This document shows positions 11,524-23,024 of a stretch of 64,000 bases of DNA, one piece after another. The position numbers and the translations under genes were made by a program. Numbering within the stretch: position 1 is the first letter of the stretch; each line of letters opens with the position of its first letter. Location: NCBI GenBank assembly GCA_030737835.1, contig CM060848.1, positions 12,880,323 to 12,944,322 of the forward strand. Reading direction: 5' to 3'. The DNA comes from Acorus gramineus. Its lineage: Eukaryota > Streptophyta > Magnoliopsida > Acorales > Acoraceae. The notes under the pieces are model-generated. The model did not search any database. It was not told where the DNA came from and saw only the letters and a list, made by a program, of their open reading frames with translations.

Positions 11524-13374
11524 GTCATGAGATCTCTTTTGAGTTGTGGAGCGTTTTGGGAAGTTGGGGCCTTTGCTTGGTTTCTTTTCAAATTAGATGG
11601 GTAGCTTTTGCTAAACACCCCCAGTCTTTTACAGCACTGTTTGCATTATAATGTGCTGCTCATAAATAATATGCGTTTGATTTGTACGAGTATGTACATC
11701 ATTTGTATAAACGAATGTACTTTATTGATTAAATATATTATAAAAAAAATTCAAATAACCCTATGTAAACCGCTTGAAATCTATATGGCCCCTGACGTTT
11801 CCTGGATTCCATGTAACCCCTAAAAACACTTATTTAAATTCACATGCCCCTCTGAGTTAAATATTCATTGACAAATGATAAATATTCTATTAATCGGTTG
11901 GTTAATATTTACCGAAAACACAGGATATTAAAACTTCTTACAATATATTAAAATGTAAAAAATCCTTTAAAATTGATGATTTTATCCTTCTAAATAAATT
12001 ATAAAACCCTATCCAAATAGTAAAATTATCATTTATAGAAGATTTTTCGCATTTTTAACATATTATATGAGTTTTTTTGCATACTGTATAACAGGGCTCA
12101 TCGAATAAAGTCTAACGGAGTAGCATATGATGATGGGATGAAATTGTTATTCAGCAATGATAATAATTGTTTATTTTATTCTTGGGATTTTTAATTCTAA
12201 GTAGCTATAAACATGTTTATTACAGGATCGATCGCTTCTTTTTTTATATTTTTTTAACTCCCCAACTTCAATCATCTATTTCATTTTTAGTCATTATGTT
12301 AAATGTTCGTCCATATACCATACTGTTAGTTTGTGAAATGTGATTTTAATTTTTAAGTCCTTTTAGACTATATGTTATTTAGTGGTCAATCATTCCCTTC
12401 TTCATATTTATTTTTAAATCTCCAACTTCAAATGCATTTTTCTTATTAGTCCCTGCGTAAAATGTCCTAATATTTGAGGCTAATGGATATTTAAAATTTA
12501 TAAACTATTCATCCCCTAAATGAAAGAAACCCCCAATGAAACCATTTTTAACATTTTTATAACCTAAATATCGATTTTTAGGTGCAACATATCTTTAATT
12601 TTCCATCATTTGATGCTTCAATCAATGATGGTGTGCAGTGACGTAGCGAATATTCTATAACAGTGAGAGAAAATCTTGGATCCTTCATAAATGAGATTTT
12701 AAATATAAATAAATAAATAAAAACTAAAATAATAATAGCTTCAATGTAAAATAAATAAATAAATAATATAAATATGTTAGATTCTCATAAAATCACCAAT
12801 ATCTAAATAAATAAAAGTTTAGAATTATGCAAAATAATTTTTTTAGTGACTGCATACAATTTTTTTAATGGCATCTATATTTTTAAATTTAAAATTTTAA
12901 ACACACTCAAATTATCTAATTTAATGTTTTACAATTCAACTACGAAAAAAATCATTTAATTCAATAATGAAAAAATCTTCAAATTTTACTTATGTAATCA
13001 TTCTTCTTCTACTTATGTAATCAAACATAATTAGACAACTAAGACTATAAAAGAATGCAATTTTATATTAAGTGGGCATATACACTGTTGAATAATATTT
13101 AAATTGTCATTTAACACCTAACAATACAAATGCAGTTTTCATTTAGATATTTCATCAAACATTTTATATACAAGTTTCAAATATCAAAATATTTACAAAA
13201 TCATACAAACATTTTGTCCAAAGACTAATAAAAAAAATGTTTAAAGTTGGAGACTGAAATAAAATGTAAAGAAGGAAAAAACATACATAAATGTCTGAAA
13301 ATTGTATTGAGATTGTCATGTCAAAAGGAACTAAAAATTACAAAGATCATTCTAGAAAAAAATCATCTCGACTC
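11524..13374. other. AT-rich intergenic region upstream of the PPR gene
   Basis: The first 100-200 bases should hold the promoter of the reverse-strand PPR gene, but no clear TATA box is visible. Around 11750-11850 there is a repeat with 'taacccctaaa' and 'tatggcccctga' words, related in style to the foldback element at 55110-55601. An AAAT microsatellite lies near 12705-12770. No gene is seen. Confidence 0.4.
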
Positions 13375-13377
13375 TAA

Positions 13378-13558
13378 GTGTGTTTGGTTAAGCGATTGCA
13401 GAAGTGAGTCTACAAGAATCTGGATTTTAAAATTGATTCTGCAAGAAGCTCACCCCCCCTTCCCCCAAGCTTTTGAAAATCACAGTTTTTAGACACTATT
13501 TATCTGAAATCTACATGCAAAAAACTACTACAGTAAAACTGTTTGATTACACGCACCC
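13378..13558. mobile_element. Harbinger-type MITE (181 bp)
   Basis: It begins GTGTGTTTGGTTAAGCGATT and ends, in reverse complement, GGGTGCGTGTAATCAAACAG, with TAA on both sides (13375-13377 and 13559-13561). Its body, including 'agaagctcaccc', 'ttttgaaaatca' and 'ctacagtaaaa', recurs in diverged form at 45436-45594, so this is a family with at least two copies here. Confidence 0.7.
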
Positions 13559-13561
13559 TAA

Positions 13562-15498
13562 GTTCTAGATATTTTCTTTTTGAAAACTGATTCTTTTTAA
13601 ATAAAATAAAGAAAACCTCTAGGAAGCTTTCTAATATAGAAAAACATTGTTCACTCATGGATTCATGTCTTCATGAAACTTGCGTGGACATTCACAGAAA
13701 ATCACGTTCATGGACTCAGGCGTTGTGAAGATGAACATTAAAACCGGTAAAATGAAATGTCCAATCCTACTTGCAACCCGTTCAGAGTCTTTAAAAAAAA
13801 TATACATTCAGCTAATTGAAGAACATATAATTATAAAAAGTAAAATATACACTATGATATGCGAGTTATTTTTTTCTTTAAAAAATAAAAAAAAATAGTT
13901 TCCATATTATACACAATGTATTATGCACTATCGCAGTGCACTGGCAGCTAGAGGATCATTGTAGACATGACTGTAAAGCAGAATGAGATAGCATTTGAAA
14001 ACACATTTGTACATGTTTTTACTTTTTTTAAAAGCAAAAAAGTACAAACATATTTCCAAACGTCTCCTGAAAAATAAGTGTGAGAGGATGATTTTCTCTT
14101 CTTCTCGATTGAGCCGGATTCAAGCTCGATCCGGTCTTAATGAAGGTCAATCCATGAAGAGATGACGATGAGGGTCCGTGATTGATCGATTGATGAAATT
14201 TTTTGGACGGAAGACTTCGTACAAACACAGAACAAAGAACCTAATTTAACTTTTCAGTTTGCCTACGTATCCTTATTAAGAGATTAAGTCACACATAATT
14301 CCTCTTTTGGCGGGATCTCACACTGGAACTGGTGCCATCTTAAGAACCTTCGACGATTAAGTCAAATCCCCATTAAAATGATATTTCAAGCTTGAGTCTA
14401 GGGTTGGAGGAGAAGAAGTGTCTCTTGTATAGAAGGGGATACCCTTCTATTGATAGACGGAGGTGGTGTGTCTGTTGTGCTATGGAGGTGTGAGCATATC
14501 ATGAGATAGAATATTTCACGTAGCTCTTGGATCGGTTGACACGTGTGATCTTAGGATCAGCTCATCATATCCGATTTCTGATAGTTGATTACATATACTG
14601 TGTTAGAGAATATTCCTTTGACATTTCTATAATTTTGCTGGTGTCCATATCATACACCTGAGAAATCCTCGTTCCAGGTTGGGTCTCATGGTCTGATTGC
14701 TTCAGATCAGAGGAGGTCGGAATTCCGTCCTCGAATACCCAGGTTTGGTCGAGGACCCAAACCCGGGCGCTAGTCCGACCCAAAATGAGGGCCTGTTTCT
14801 GAAACACTGCATTGGGCCCAGGTGATTTTGTCTTCAACAAGGGTCTTCGTGTCGAGTTGGGCTAATACGCCCAGATGGGCCTTAACACTAGTGGGCCTGT
14901 CTCTTATGACATCCTTATTTTATTCTGGTTAATTCTTATATTCTTATTCTCTATTCAAGTGAAACAGATTTTATCTTATACAATAAGTTTAATTAAAAAA
15001 TTACTTACAGTTTTTAATATAAAAAATATACTTTTTCAAAAATGTAGAAAGTGAACTTACTAATAATACTTTTTTTTTTTTTTTTTTCAACGCGTTTTCA
15101 AACGCACCCTGAGTGATAAACGTTCTTCAACCTAAAGTCAATAAATAAAGAAGAAACCACCACATGGCATTGCTATTCCACATTTTTTTTCAGCCGACTT
15201 AATCCATACTTTGACCACGTCTTCACAACAGCATTTTCTATCACTTCTAAACACCCATTTTTCCCTCACCATTGACAGAAGCCATTTCAGATTTTTCAGA
15301 CATCCAGATTCAGCCTACTTTTACCAAAGATAAATCTAGAAGCAGCCACGTAGTCATTACAAACGAAACTTTCCAAGATTAAAATTAGACGTGTTAATTA
15401 GAGTCGTGTCTTAATTGTCTTCTGTTTGTCAAAGCCACACAAACCCAACAAATAAGAAGAAAAAACATCTCCAACGACCAAACCACCTCTCAAGAGGT
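13562..15498. other. Intergenic region
   Basis: No gene is supported. The stretch 14060-14900 is less AT-rich and contains 'gggcctgtt', 'gcccagatgggcc' and similar words that suggest a remnant of a long retroelement or large nonautonomous element, but no protein homology or terminal repeat is visible. A T-tract lies at about 15070-15087. The last 300 bases probably include the promoter of the small gene at 15557. Confidence 0.35.
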
Positions 15499-15508
15499 TA
15501 TATATAAA
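15499..15508 (+). promoter_or_regulatory. TATA box of the small gene at 15557
   Basis: TATATATAAA lies 49 bases upstream of the proposed start codon. A transcription start about 30 bases downstream would leave a leader of about 20-25 bases. Confidence 0.5.
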
Positions 15509-15556
15509 TGCACCAAGAGCTTCTGTTTGATTGAGCCTTTTTGCTATTCTGTTGCA

Positions 15557-15766
15557 ATGGAAGACCAGAACAACAAACACCTGCCCATCCACAGCCAGGT
15601 GAAGAAGATCAAACAAGAGGACCAGAAGAGGATCGACGACTCGTTTCGGGTGCGTCTCCCACCTCTGCGTCTAAAGATGACCGATGTGGCCTTCCCAGAG
15701 CTTACAGGGCAGCTCTCCAGGTCTCCGTTGGGTCGGACGACCCAAGCCGTCTCGGTTGGAGACTAA
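15557..15766 (+). CDS. Small plant protein of unknown function (69 residues)
   Basis: A one-exon frame starting MEDQNNKHLP and ending QAVSVGD. The first ATG after a good TATA box (15499-15508) is at 15557, in the context GCAATGG, and the frame stays open 69 codons. The protein is basic and hydrophilic in its first half (KKIKQEDQKR), then has a compact RLPPLRLK and ELTGQLSRSPLG segment and no membrane or signal segment. The LSRSPLG block near the C-terminus looks like a conserved short motif of small plant proteins, but I cannot name the family. Supporting it as a gene: the promoter-like context, the higher GC than the flanks, and the codon choice. Against it: short length and an equally open overlapping frame (15541-15771). 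Confidence 0.6.
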   Translation: MEDQNNKHLPIHSQVKKIKQEDQKRIDDSFRVRLPPLRLKMTDVAFPELTGQLSRSPLGRTTQAVSVGD

Positions 15767-16559
15767 AGTAGAGGAAGGTCTTCTGTGATTGGTCCTTGAA
15801 TCGCTCTATTGTCAGGAGCTTTTGTATATGTTAGTTGTGGTTTTTTTTTTTTAATGACTGGTTGACTGTAGAAATTAGTGAGAGATGATTGGTTGATGTG
15901 TTTTATGCTTTTACAGCCAGACTTATATAGCATACATATGATCCCTCCCCTCATAGTTGTGTAAAGCATGGATGTTAATAGAAATATTTATTCTTCATAG
16001 TGATTTATGATCTTGTAAGTTTCAGCCTTATATGAAATTTTGTCTGGGATTTTACACTTCGCAAATATATTAGCAAGAGATTGGTGGATCCGTGTGAATT
16101 TTTTGGGAACATTTTGGATTGGTTCTGTTCTCTTTCTTGAATTATCTTCTTCTTGATTCTCAATGATTTTGGTCACCCAATTTTTAACTTCGAAATCAGT
16201 GAATGAATTGGGAGCACATATCAGCTGTTATTAAGCTTCTGCAGATCTTCCTAATGATTAGTTTATGTAGAGTTCTGGACTTCATCATTTTCTTCATCTA
16301 TATGTATTGAATTTTCTACTTATGAATCTACTACAATTAGGGAAAAGAATGCTTTCTTCCTAATGAATAATGGCAGTCAAGTTTGTTCTAATCTGAACAA
16401 TAAGAAAAATTCACTCTTGCAGAAATGAAAATGGCTTTTCAAAATAAGACTGACAAAATAGACTTCCACCAAAGAAAATCAATATAAAAATTCACAACAA
16501 GTGTAAGCCAACGGAAACTTCACCTAAGTCGGCCAACAACCCAACAACCACAAGAAACT

Positions 16560-19500
16560 CTAACCTTGTGAAGCAGCTTTCTCCTTTGATAATTCTTTAA
16601 TCCTTTTTGTGATCTCTTTCATGGCATCTATGATCATCAGTTTCTTTTGCATCCTGAATTGAATGGCGAGCTTTGCTGAACTGGATATATCCTCCTTCAA
16701 GAGGGATTCATCCTCCATCGTCTTTGAAGGGAACTGTTCCAGAGCAATTACACAAAGTGCAATCATTGTACGAAATGCTGTGACTTCAGTAGCCACACCT
16801 AGAGGAGCTTCAGATGATAATGACATCAATGTGTTTAAATTATGCTTTTGTACACCGTCCACATCGTTGGAGAGAAGCACTCTCAGAGCGGCTAACAAGC
16901 GACCATCAATCAAATTCTGACCTCCTAAAGTGACCTGGAAAAAAAAATGAAACAAAGTAAACCATGAGACAATTCATGCAACTCTGCTTTTCTTTCCGTT
17001 TTTTTAGGAAAGATGCTACGTTTCTCAAAATATTACTATTTTGATGAACATCCAAAAAAGATGGAAGGCAAGATGTCTTCCAAAAAAAGATGAGAACAAA
17101 TCCTAAGGGCCACAAAAACAAAACAAGAACCCCAAAATTGATGGATTACTCAACAAAAAAAAAATCTCAGGTCCTATATCCAATTCATAATTAGAAGTTT
17201 CTCAGGTCCTACCCTCACTGGGGCTAAAACTCCAGAATTCACAAATGCCTAAATAAAAAAAATCACTTGATGTTATTAGAAATGCCTAGAAAATATCATA
17301 TTCATGAAATAGAAACAGAGATGAACTCCTATGAAAATGTAGTATACACAGACGTCTATTTGAATGATAATTGTCTATTCATCCACAACTGCTTATGTGA
17401 AACAACAAATTATTTTGACCAAACATGTAGTGAAGTTTGTTTACTACAGTTCATATTTCATTTCCAGATTTACCCAAATAATCACATTCCACTTGCTTGA
17501 ATTCTGTTTAGATATGGAGTAAACATATATACCTTTTTATCCAACAAACAAAACTCTAACAAATAAACACATATCACCTCACTGTCTCAACCCCAATAAT
17601 AATCTGTGCACCTTAAATTCCTGATTGGTGGGCACAAGATTCAAAAGTTTATAGGATTACTTGAAGATATATTACAGAAATCTACCACACATCATAGCAT
17701 CCGCCTTAAACATAAAAAGTACAAACCTAGCCCGTTTCAAGTTTACTAAATAAATAACAAAATAATTTATTTCACCATTGAGAAAAATGAAGCAAGCATA
17801 GGGAAGTTTCCAGATTTGGCCACAGGGTTAGAGAGGATTGAGGCGCAATTATTCAATATAATATTTATTAGTTATACACTACTTAGGCATCAAAAAGCCT
17901 TAGAGCACCCTCAGTAGTCTTAAAGAGCACTAAGCAGTTTAGTAGGCAAAACCTTTGGAAGAGCACCGGTTCCATGTAAATTTAGCCGGGATAGAATCTG
18001 CAGCTGCCATTGGGCGGGTGAAGAGAAATTCGGGGATGAAACTCCGGCAGCCATACTGGCAGCATCAAGAAGAGCTCCATCGTACTTGAGTTCGATGAAG
18101 TCATGTGGGTTGGATGGAACCACAAATCCATAGTCAAGAAGAAAAAGATCATTATTTAGGGAACCATAATTTAGAAGTATTGGTGTATCTTGCTCAATCT
18201 GCGTTTCAGCTACAACCTGCACATGCAGAGGGGAAAAAAGGCTAAGAGAGGATGCATTTTAATATTTTTAGCCATTGCTAATTCACATATGATATAGAAA
18301 ATGATGTGGATTTTACAAAAAAGTTGGACAATAATGTCGCTTTGCAGAATGGTTTTCAATTTTTTAAAAGAGGACAACAAAAACTGTACTTCCCATCATG
18401 GCTTAACATGATGGGTTCCAAGTAACATCCGCGTCCCCATCAATTGAGACGTGCACTATTGAAACTTTGATAAGTAAACTTTACCTAAAGAAGATTTGTA
18501 ACATGCATGAGAGGGCATAACTGGAGAAAAAAATATGTAGTACAAAAATGCAAAAATATTGAATAATGAAAGCACAGATGCTTCAAAACAGAAACAGAAA
18601 ATGAAATATGTCAAAATAGGGCATAAAACCAACTGATGGACCAACCCCAATTAGATGTTCCAAACATATTATAGCTGTTACTCTTATTTAAAATCATCCA
18701 CATTAAACAGAAGAATAAACAATAGAAGTAATAAAATTTGACTAGCAAATACGTGCCTTTACCAACATCATTGAATTGCCTGCATCTTGCTCCTGAACAA
18801 TTCTAGCATTTGGATGGAAGCTGTGGTTGCACATGTCTATAAGAGGAAGCATCATTGGAATATCAGCTTGGGAGCCATCTGGAAGTACATTTCCATGCAG
18901 ACGGAATGCCCGTGAGGAAACTGCTGACATGGCCCAGCCAAGAGAAGAAGCGGTTATCTCTTGGCCACCAAAAGGATGATCTTCCAGTGCCACATCCGTA
19001 AGCATGTTTTCTATCTCCCTTTCAAAATCAAGAAGAAATCGACATCTTTTATTAACCTGGTGAGAAGATCGTTTTACATCAGACTTTCATCACTGTAGTG
19101 TGAGATTGCACATGATAACATGCACATGAACGAATTAGTTCCTTTCCCGGGATGATTCTAATACCTGATGAACAATAGGAGCATATTGCAGGTTTTTTAT
19201 GTCTTCCCCAGAAAAGAAAATTGGCACGCTGAATGTTTCTGGCAAATTGCTGATATATGGCCACCAAAAGGATCCGGCTCTCGCTCTTTCTTGAAGAAGC
19301 TTCAGTCCCAATCTCATTCCCCACAATTCCTCTGCGACATGCTCCCCACAAGTGTAATTTACTCCTTGCTTAAAATTCAGTCTAGCCTAAGTTACAAAAT
19401 ATTTACCATCACTATTACTGATACAGAACATAATAAGGTAGCGCCCAATCAATGGATAACATAAGATGTAACATAAGTGTTTTTTTTATTATCATTTAAT

Positions 19501-21337
19501 TTGCATGGTTACAGTGACAGTGTGACACACTGGGTATAATATAGTGTTCAAATAAAAATTGTTTATGCGGCAATTCTCCTTTGATTTGGCAGTCTGTAAA
19601 TTGAATCTTGGAAGATCTTGAAAGTACACAAGCATGTAATGTGTTTTGTTCTCTGGAGGATAGGCATGTTTTTAAGGCATTGTTAAATTTAGAATAATTT
19701 CCTTTCAGAAGCTCATTTTGACAAACCAAAAAACCGAGTTACTTTTTTTTTATCTTTGTAAATGCAGGTTCGTGCAGGAATTTTAACCATAGACATCTAT
19801 CATTGGACATAGCATGACACAAGGCATGACAGCAGTAATATGATGTAAATAAGCATGTGTCCATGTACCTCTGCTGGACACTTTACAGGGCAGGACCCCT
19901 ATACAAAGTTTTTGATGTATCCCCAAATCCCGAACACAGAATCCTCGTTACATAGATGCTAAAAAGTTGAACTCTGAAATTTCTAGGGAAAGAGCACTCT
20001 AGAAAACCATCCAACTCCAAGCATTAACCAATTATAGAGAACTGATTCTTATTTGTTTTACATATCTACATATCATGGAGAATCATAATCCCACACAATA
20101 AACAAACTCAAATTGAGCATCCCACATCTTATATTCCCAAGGAAAATGATACGGCCAGCCCCTTGTGCAGTCTCATTTGAAATCCACACAGTTTTTCTTT
20201 TTTTTAAAAACAAATCATACACTCTCTTATGACTTATGCTGTTATATGAAATGAATGAAGTATATATTAAGATACAATAGTATATTTTTTGCTTTGAAAA
20301 ATGAAATTTATTTTTAGTATCATACAATGTGATACAACCCCATACACTATGATAGTGCATTCATGGTGTTTGGGGCTTCAAACTGGGCTGCAAAATTTTT
20401 GTATGCCAAACCCAACGAACCCAAAAAGATCAACACAACCTTTGATTAAAGATTACTCCATCGACGACCAATTTCAAAGTTCCAAATTTTCCCACATTGC
20501 ATATGAACTCCCCCAAGTTCCAACACCCCCCCCCCCCCCCCCCAAAAAAAAAAAAGAAAAAAAACAAATACATACAGAGTTCATTGAAGTTCATTAATGT
20601 AAAAAAAATCAAACAAGAACAACTCATACAGCAATAATATATATATATTTATATGGAAATGATTAGGTGAGGCACAGGTGTGAACTACGTATATTCATCA
20701 CTTATAAAGTATATGCGTCGATAAAGAAAGTATATACCTCGATGAGATTCAATGAGATATATGTTTCAATGATCTGATATGCTATCTTTATCAACGCATA
20801 TATCTCAATAAATATGTATATACGTAGTTCGGACCTGCCACATGGAGTAATCTGACGGGAATGATGTCACATATATATATAAAACGCACCGGGAATCTGA
20901 CGGGCCAGATTGGCCAGGACGGACCCGGGACCATCCCCGGCGTCCAAATCTTGAGGGGACCAGCGGAGAGGGAGGCGGTCGGGGAGGGCGATGAGCTCGG
21001 ACCCAGTGGGGATCCCCTCGGAGGCGACCAGGCCAAGGCCGTGAGTGACGTCATCACGGACCTTTATGGCTCGGTGGACGAACCCTCCCTCCCTCCTCAC
21101 CCACCCTATCAGGTCCGGCGGGTAGGGGACTAGGCGCGGAGCAACGTTAGACGCGGAGCACGTTAAGCGACGCCGAGGGGTCAGGGAGGCGGCCATTGCG
21201 GACGTGTAAAATGTGGTGGTGGTGGAGGATGAAGAGGAGGAGACGAAGAGATCTACAGCTGCGGTCCACATCTTCGAGGCTGCGGAGCTCACCATTTTCG
21301 AGAGGTAAGATGAGAGACTGGGGTTTGCTTCTCTCAT
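16560..21337 (-). CDS. SET-domain protein methyltransferase, RuBisCO-LSMT-like
   Basis: Five exons join in frame on the reverse strand: 21337-20890, 19331-19165, 19056-18757, 18216-17953, 16934-16560 (517 residues; a second in-frame ATG at 21295 would give 503). The Ser/Thr-rich N-terminus resembles an organelle transit peptide. The SET region starts near residue 85 (GLGLVASEGIPTG). The NHS motif that contacts S-adenosylmethionine is at 282-284 (DMCNHSFHPNA), and the catalytic-tyrosine region at about 320-336 (LLNYGSLNNDLFLLDYGFV). A helical C-terminal substrate-binding region follows. By family knowledge it methylates lysines on a non-histone, probably plastid, protein; the substrate is not shown. 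Intron 3 has no good GT donor in the expected frame: AAG|GCACGT at 18757/18756 is a GC donor. Intron 1 (about 1.56 kb) carries a C20 tract and a MITE. Confidence 0.9.
20521..20551. repeat. Homopolymer tract C(about 20) followed by A-rich run
   Basis: About twenty consecutive C residues followed by an A run, inside intron 1 of the SET gene. On the transcribed message strand this reads as a T-rich run followed by a G20 tract, able to form a G-quadruplex. Length is likely polymorphic and may be misassembled. Confidence 0.8.
20660..20848. mobile_element. MITE in intron 1 of the SET gene
   Basis: Inverted ends: left GTGTGAACTACGTATAT (about 20680-20696), right (reverse complement) GTCCGAACTACGTATATA. 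The interior is AT-rich with 'atgagatatatg' words. The style resembles the element at 43508-43795. Exact ends and target duplication are unclear. Confidence 0.5.
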
Positions 21338-21527
21338 GCTATAATGGAATATAAGATATCTTTGTAGATATTTTTGGGTAATTGAAATCAGTAAACATAT
21401 TAAACACAGGGCAAAGCTATTTTCACCTTCCCTCTTAATTTTCCCATATCTCCGGAATTATCAAAATGTTATTATTTATTTTATTATTTTATCAATTATT
21501 TCCACTATCCAATTCCACAGCATCTAG

Positions 21528-22211
21528 TTAAAGTCTTCTTCTCTGAGACAACAAAGATTTGTCGATCTGTCTCAGGCAAGTGTCAACATGGACGTGTCGA
21601 ACCCTTCTAAACAGCAACTCTCTTCTAAAAATCAATCACTTATACAATCATTTAAATCCTTACAAAAAACAAAAAACGTCATTTAAGTCATTTAAGTTTT
21701 TCTGAAAATCATTCACCTATATACTTATTTAAGTATAAAAAACAAAAATATCAAACAAAGAGTTATTTAAACCAAATAAACAGTAAACATTTCATATAGA
21801 CAATAAACATTATTTTTATTTCTAAACAAGTGGAGTCTCATGTCGGAAATATATAGAATGTTTCTTAAGACTCCACTTGTACATATAGAATGCTTAATGT
21901 TTATTTCATTTATATGACTGTTTGTTTTTCCATTTTTAGACCTTGTATTTACATGATAAGAACTTGACTATAATTTTTGTTTCTTATAAGGACTTAAATT
22001 ACTATACAAGTAATTGATTTTTGGAATATAGGTGCTATTTTAAAGGATTCGACACGTCCTTGTCGGCACTTGCTCAGACAGATTGATGGACTTCTGAAAA
22101 ATAATGCTATTTTAAAGGATTCAATTTACAGATTTCAACTAAATCCCTATCAACACTTGTTTAGACAGTTCGAAGGACCTCAGTCATCTAGTGAAGAAAA
22201 CTTCAACTGGA
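21528..22211. mobile_element. Nonautonomous DNA transposon with long inverted ends
   Basis: About 60 bp of imperfect inverted repeat. The left arm near 21528-21610 includes CTGTCTCAGGCAAGTGTC and GGACGTGTCGAACCCTT; the right arm near 22043-22205 includes, in reverse complement, GGACGTGTCGAATCCTT. The interior is AT-rich and noncoding, and also has internal inverted symmetry around 21800-21900 (ACAAGTGGAGTCT and AGACTCCACTTGT). Long degenerate inverted ends suggest a Mutator-like MITE; I could not define a target duplication. It lies between the SET gene 5' end and the CAP-G 3' end. Confidence 0.55.
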
Positions 22212-23024
22212 CGTTGTCGAACTGGGTAGTGAGAATAATAGGCCCCAAATAAATAAATAAATAATGGCATTTTGATAATTTTGGGATGTGAGAAAATTAA
22301 GTGAGGAGATGGGAATAGCTTTTCCCTTAAACACATCATGTACTTTTGCTCGATTTCATATTTTCATTTTTTATAAAATTACATACTACATAGGGTGTTA
22401 AAAAAAATTCTTTGGTATATGATTTTTAAAAAAATGAAAACATGGACGAACTACGTTTAGTACAAAAAAAGAGATTGACTGTAACATTTTTCATAATAAT
22501 TTTGACATTTTAGAGCCTTTTTTTTCCTCTACACATCATATGAATGCAATATTTATTCAAAATTTCAAGATTATGATTAATCTGCATAATAAATATAAAC
22601 TACTTATAATACAAAAATTATATGAATTTTCAATATATCTCACATTCGTATATTTTTTTTTGGATTGATTACATTGATATTGGTATGAGCATATCATGTA
22701 TTCGAATATTGGATAATTTTTTGTTTTTTCAAATACAAAATGGATACAAATATTTTCAAATAATTGATATACTAAAAAGGCATCAAAGGAATAAAGGATC
22801 TACTATCCATAATTGATAATACGAATTAATGAAGCAACGATCAGGATGTTGAGCCATCTACAGATTCACGATCCATGATCATGATTCACGTCATATTTAA
22901 CCAAGTATCATATAATGTTTGAAAAATGTGTTTGCACGACTCATGGAAACTCTGCTTCACATTGCATATTTCAATAATATTACATCTGATAAAGCAGCAC
23001 TGAATGTATTTCATATACCAGTCC

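Noticed and set aside
20861..21133. 90-codon forward frame
   Set aside because: Shadow of SET-gene exon 1, which has transit-peptide and SET similarity on the other strand.
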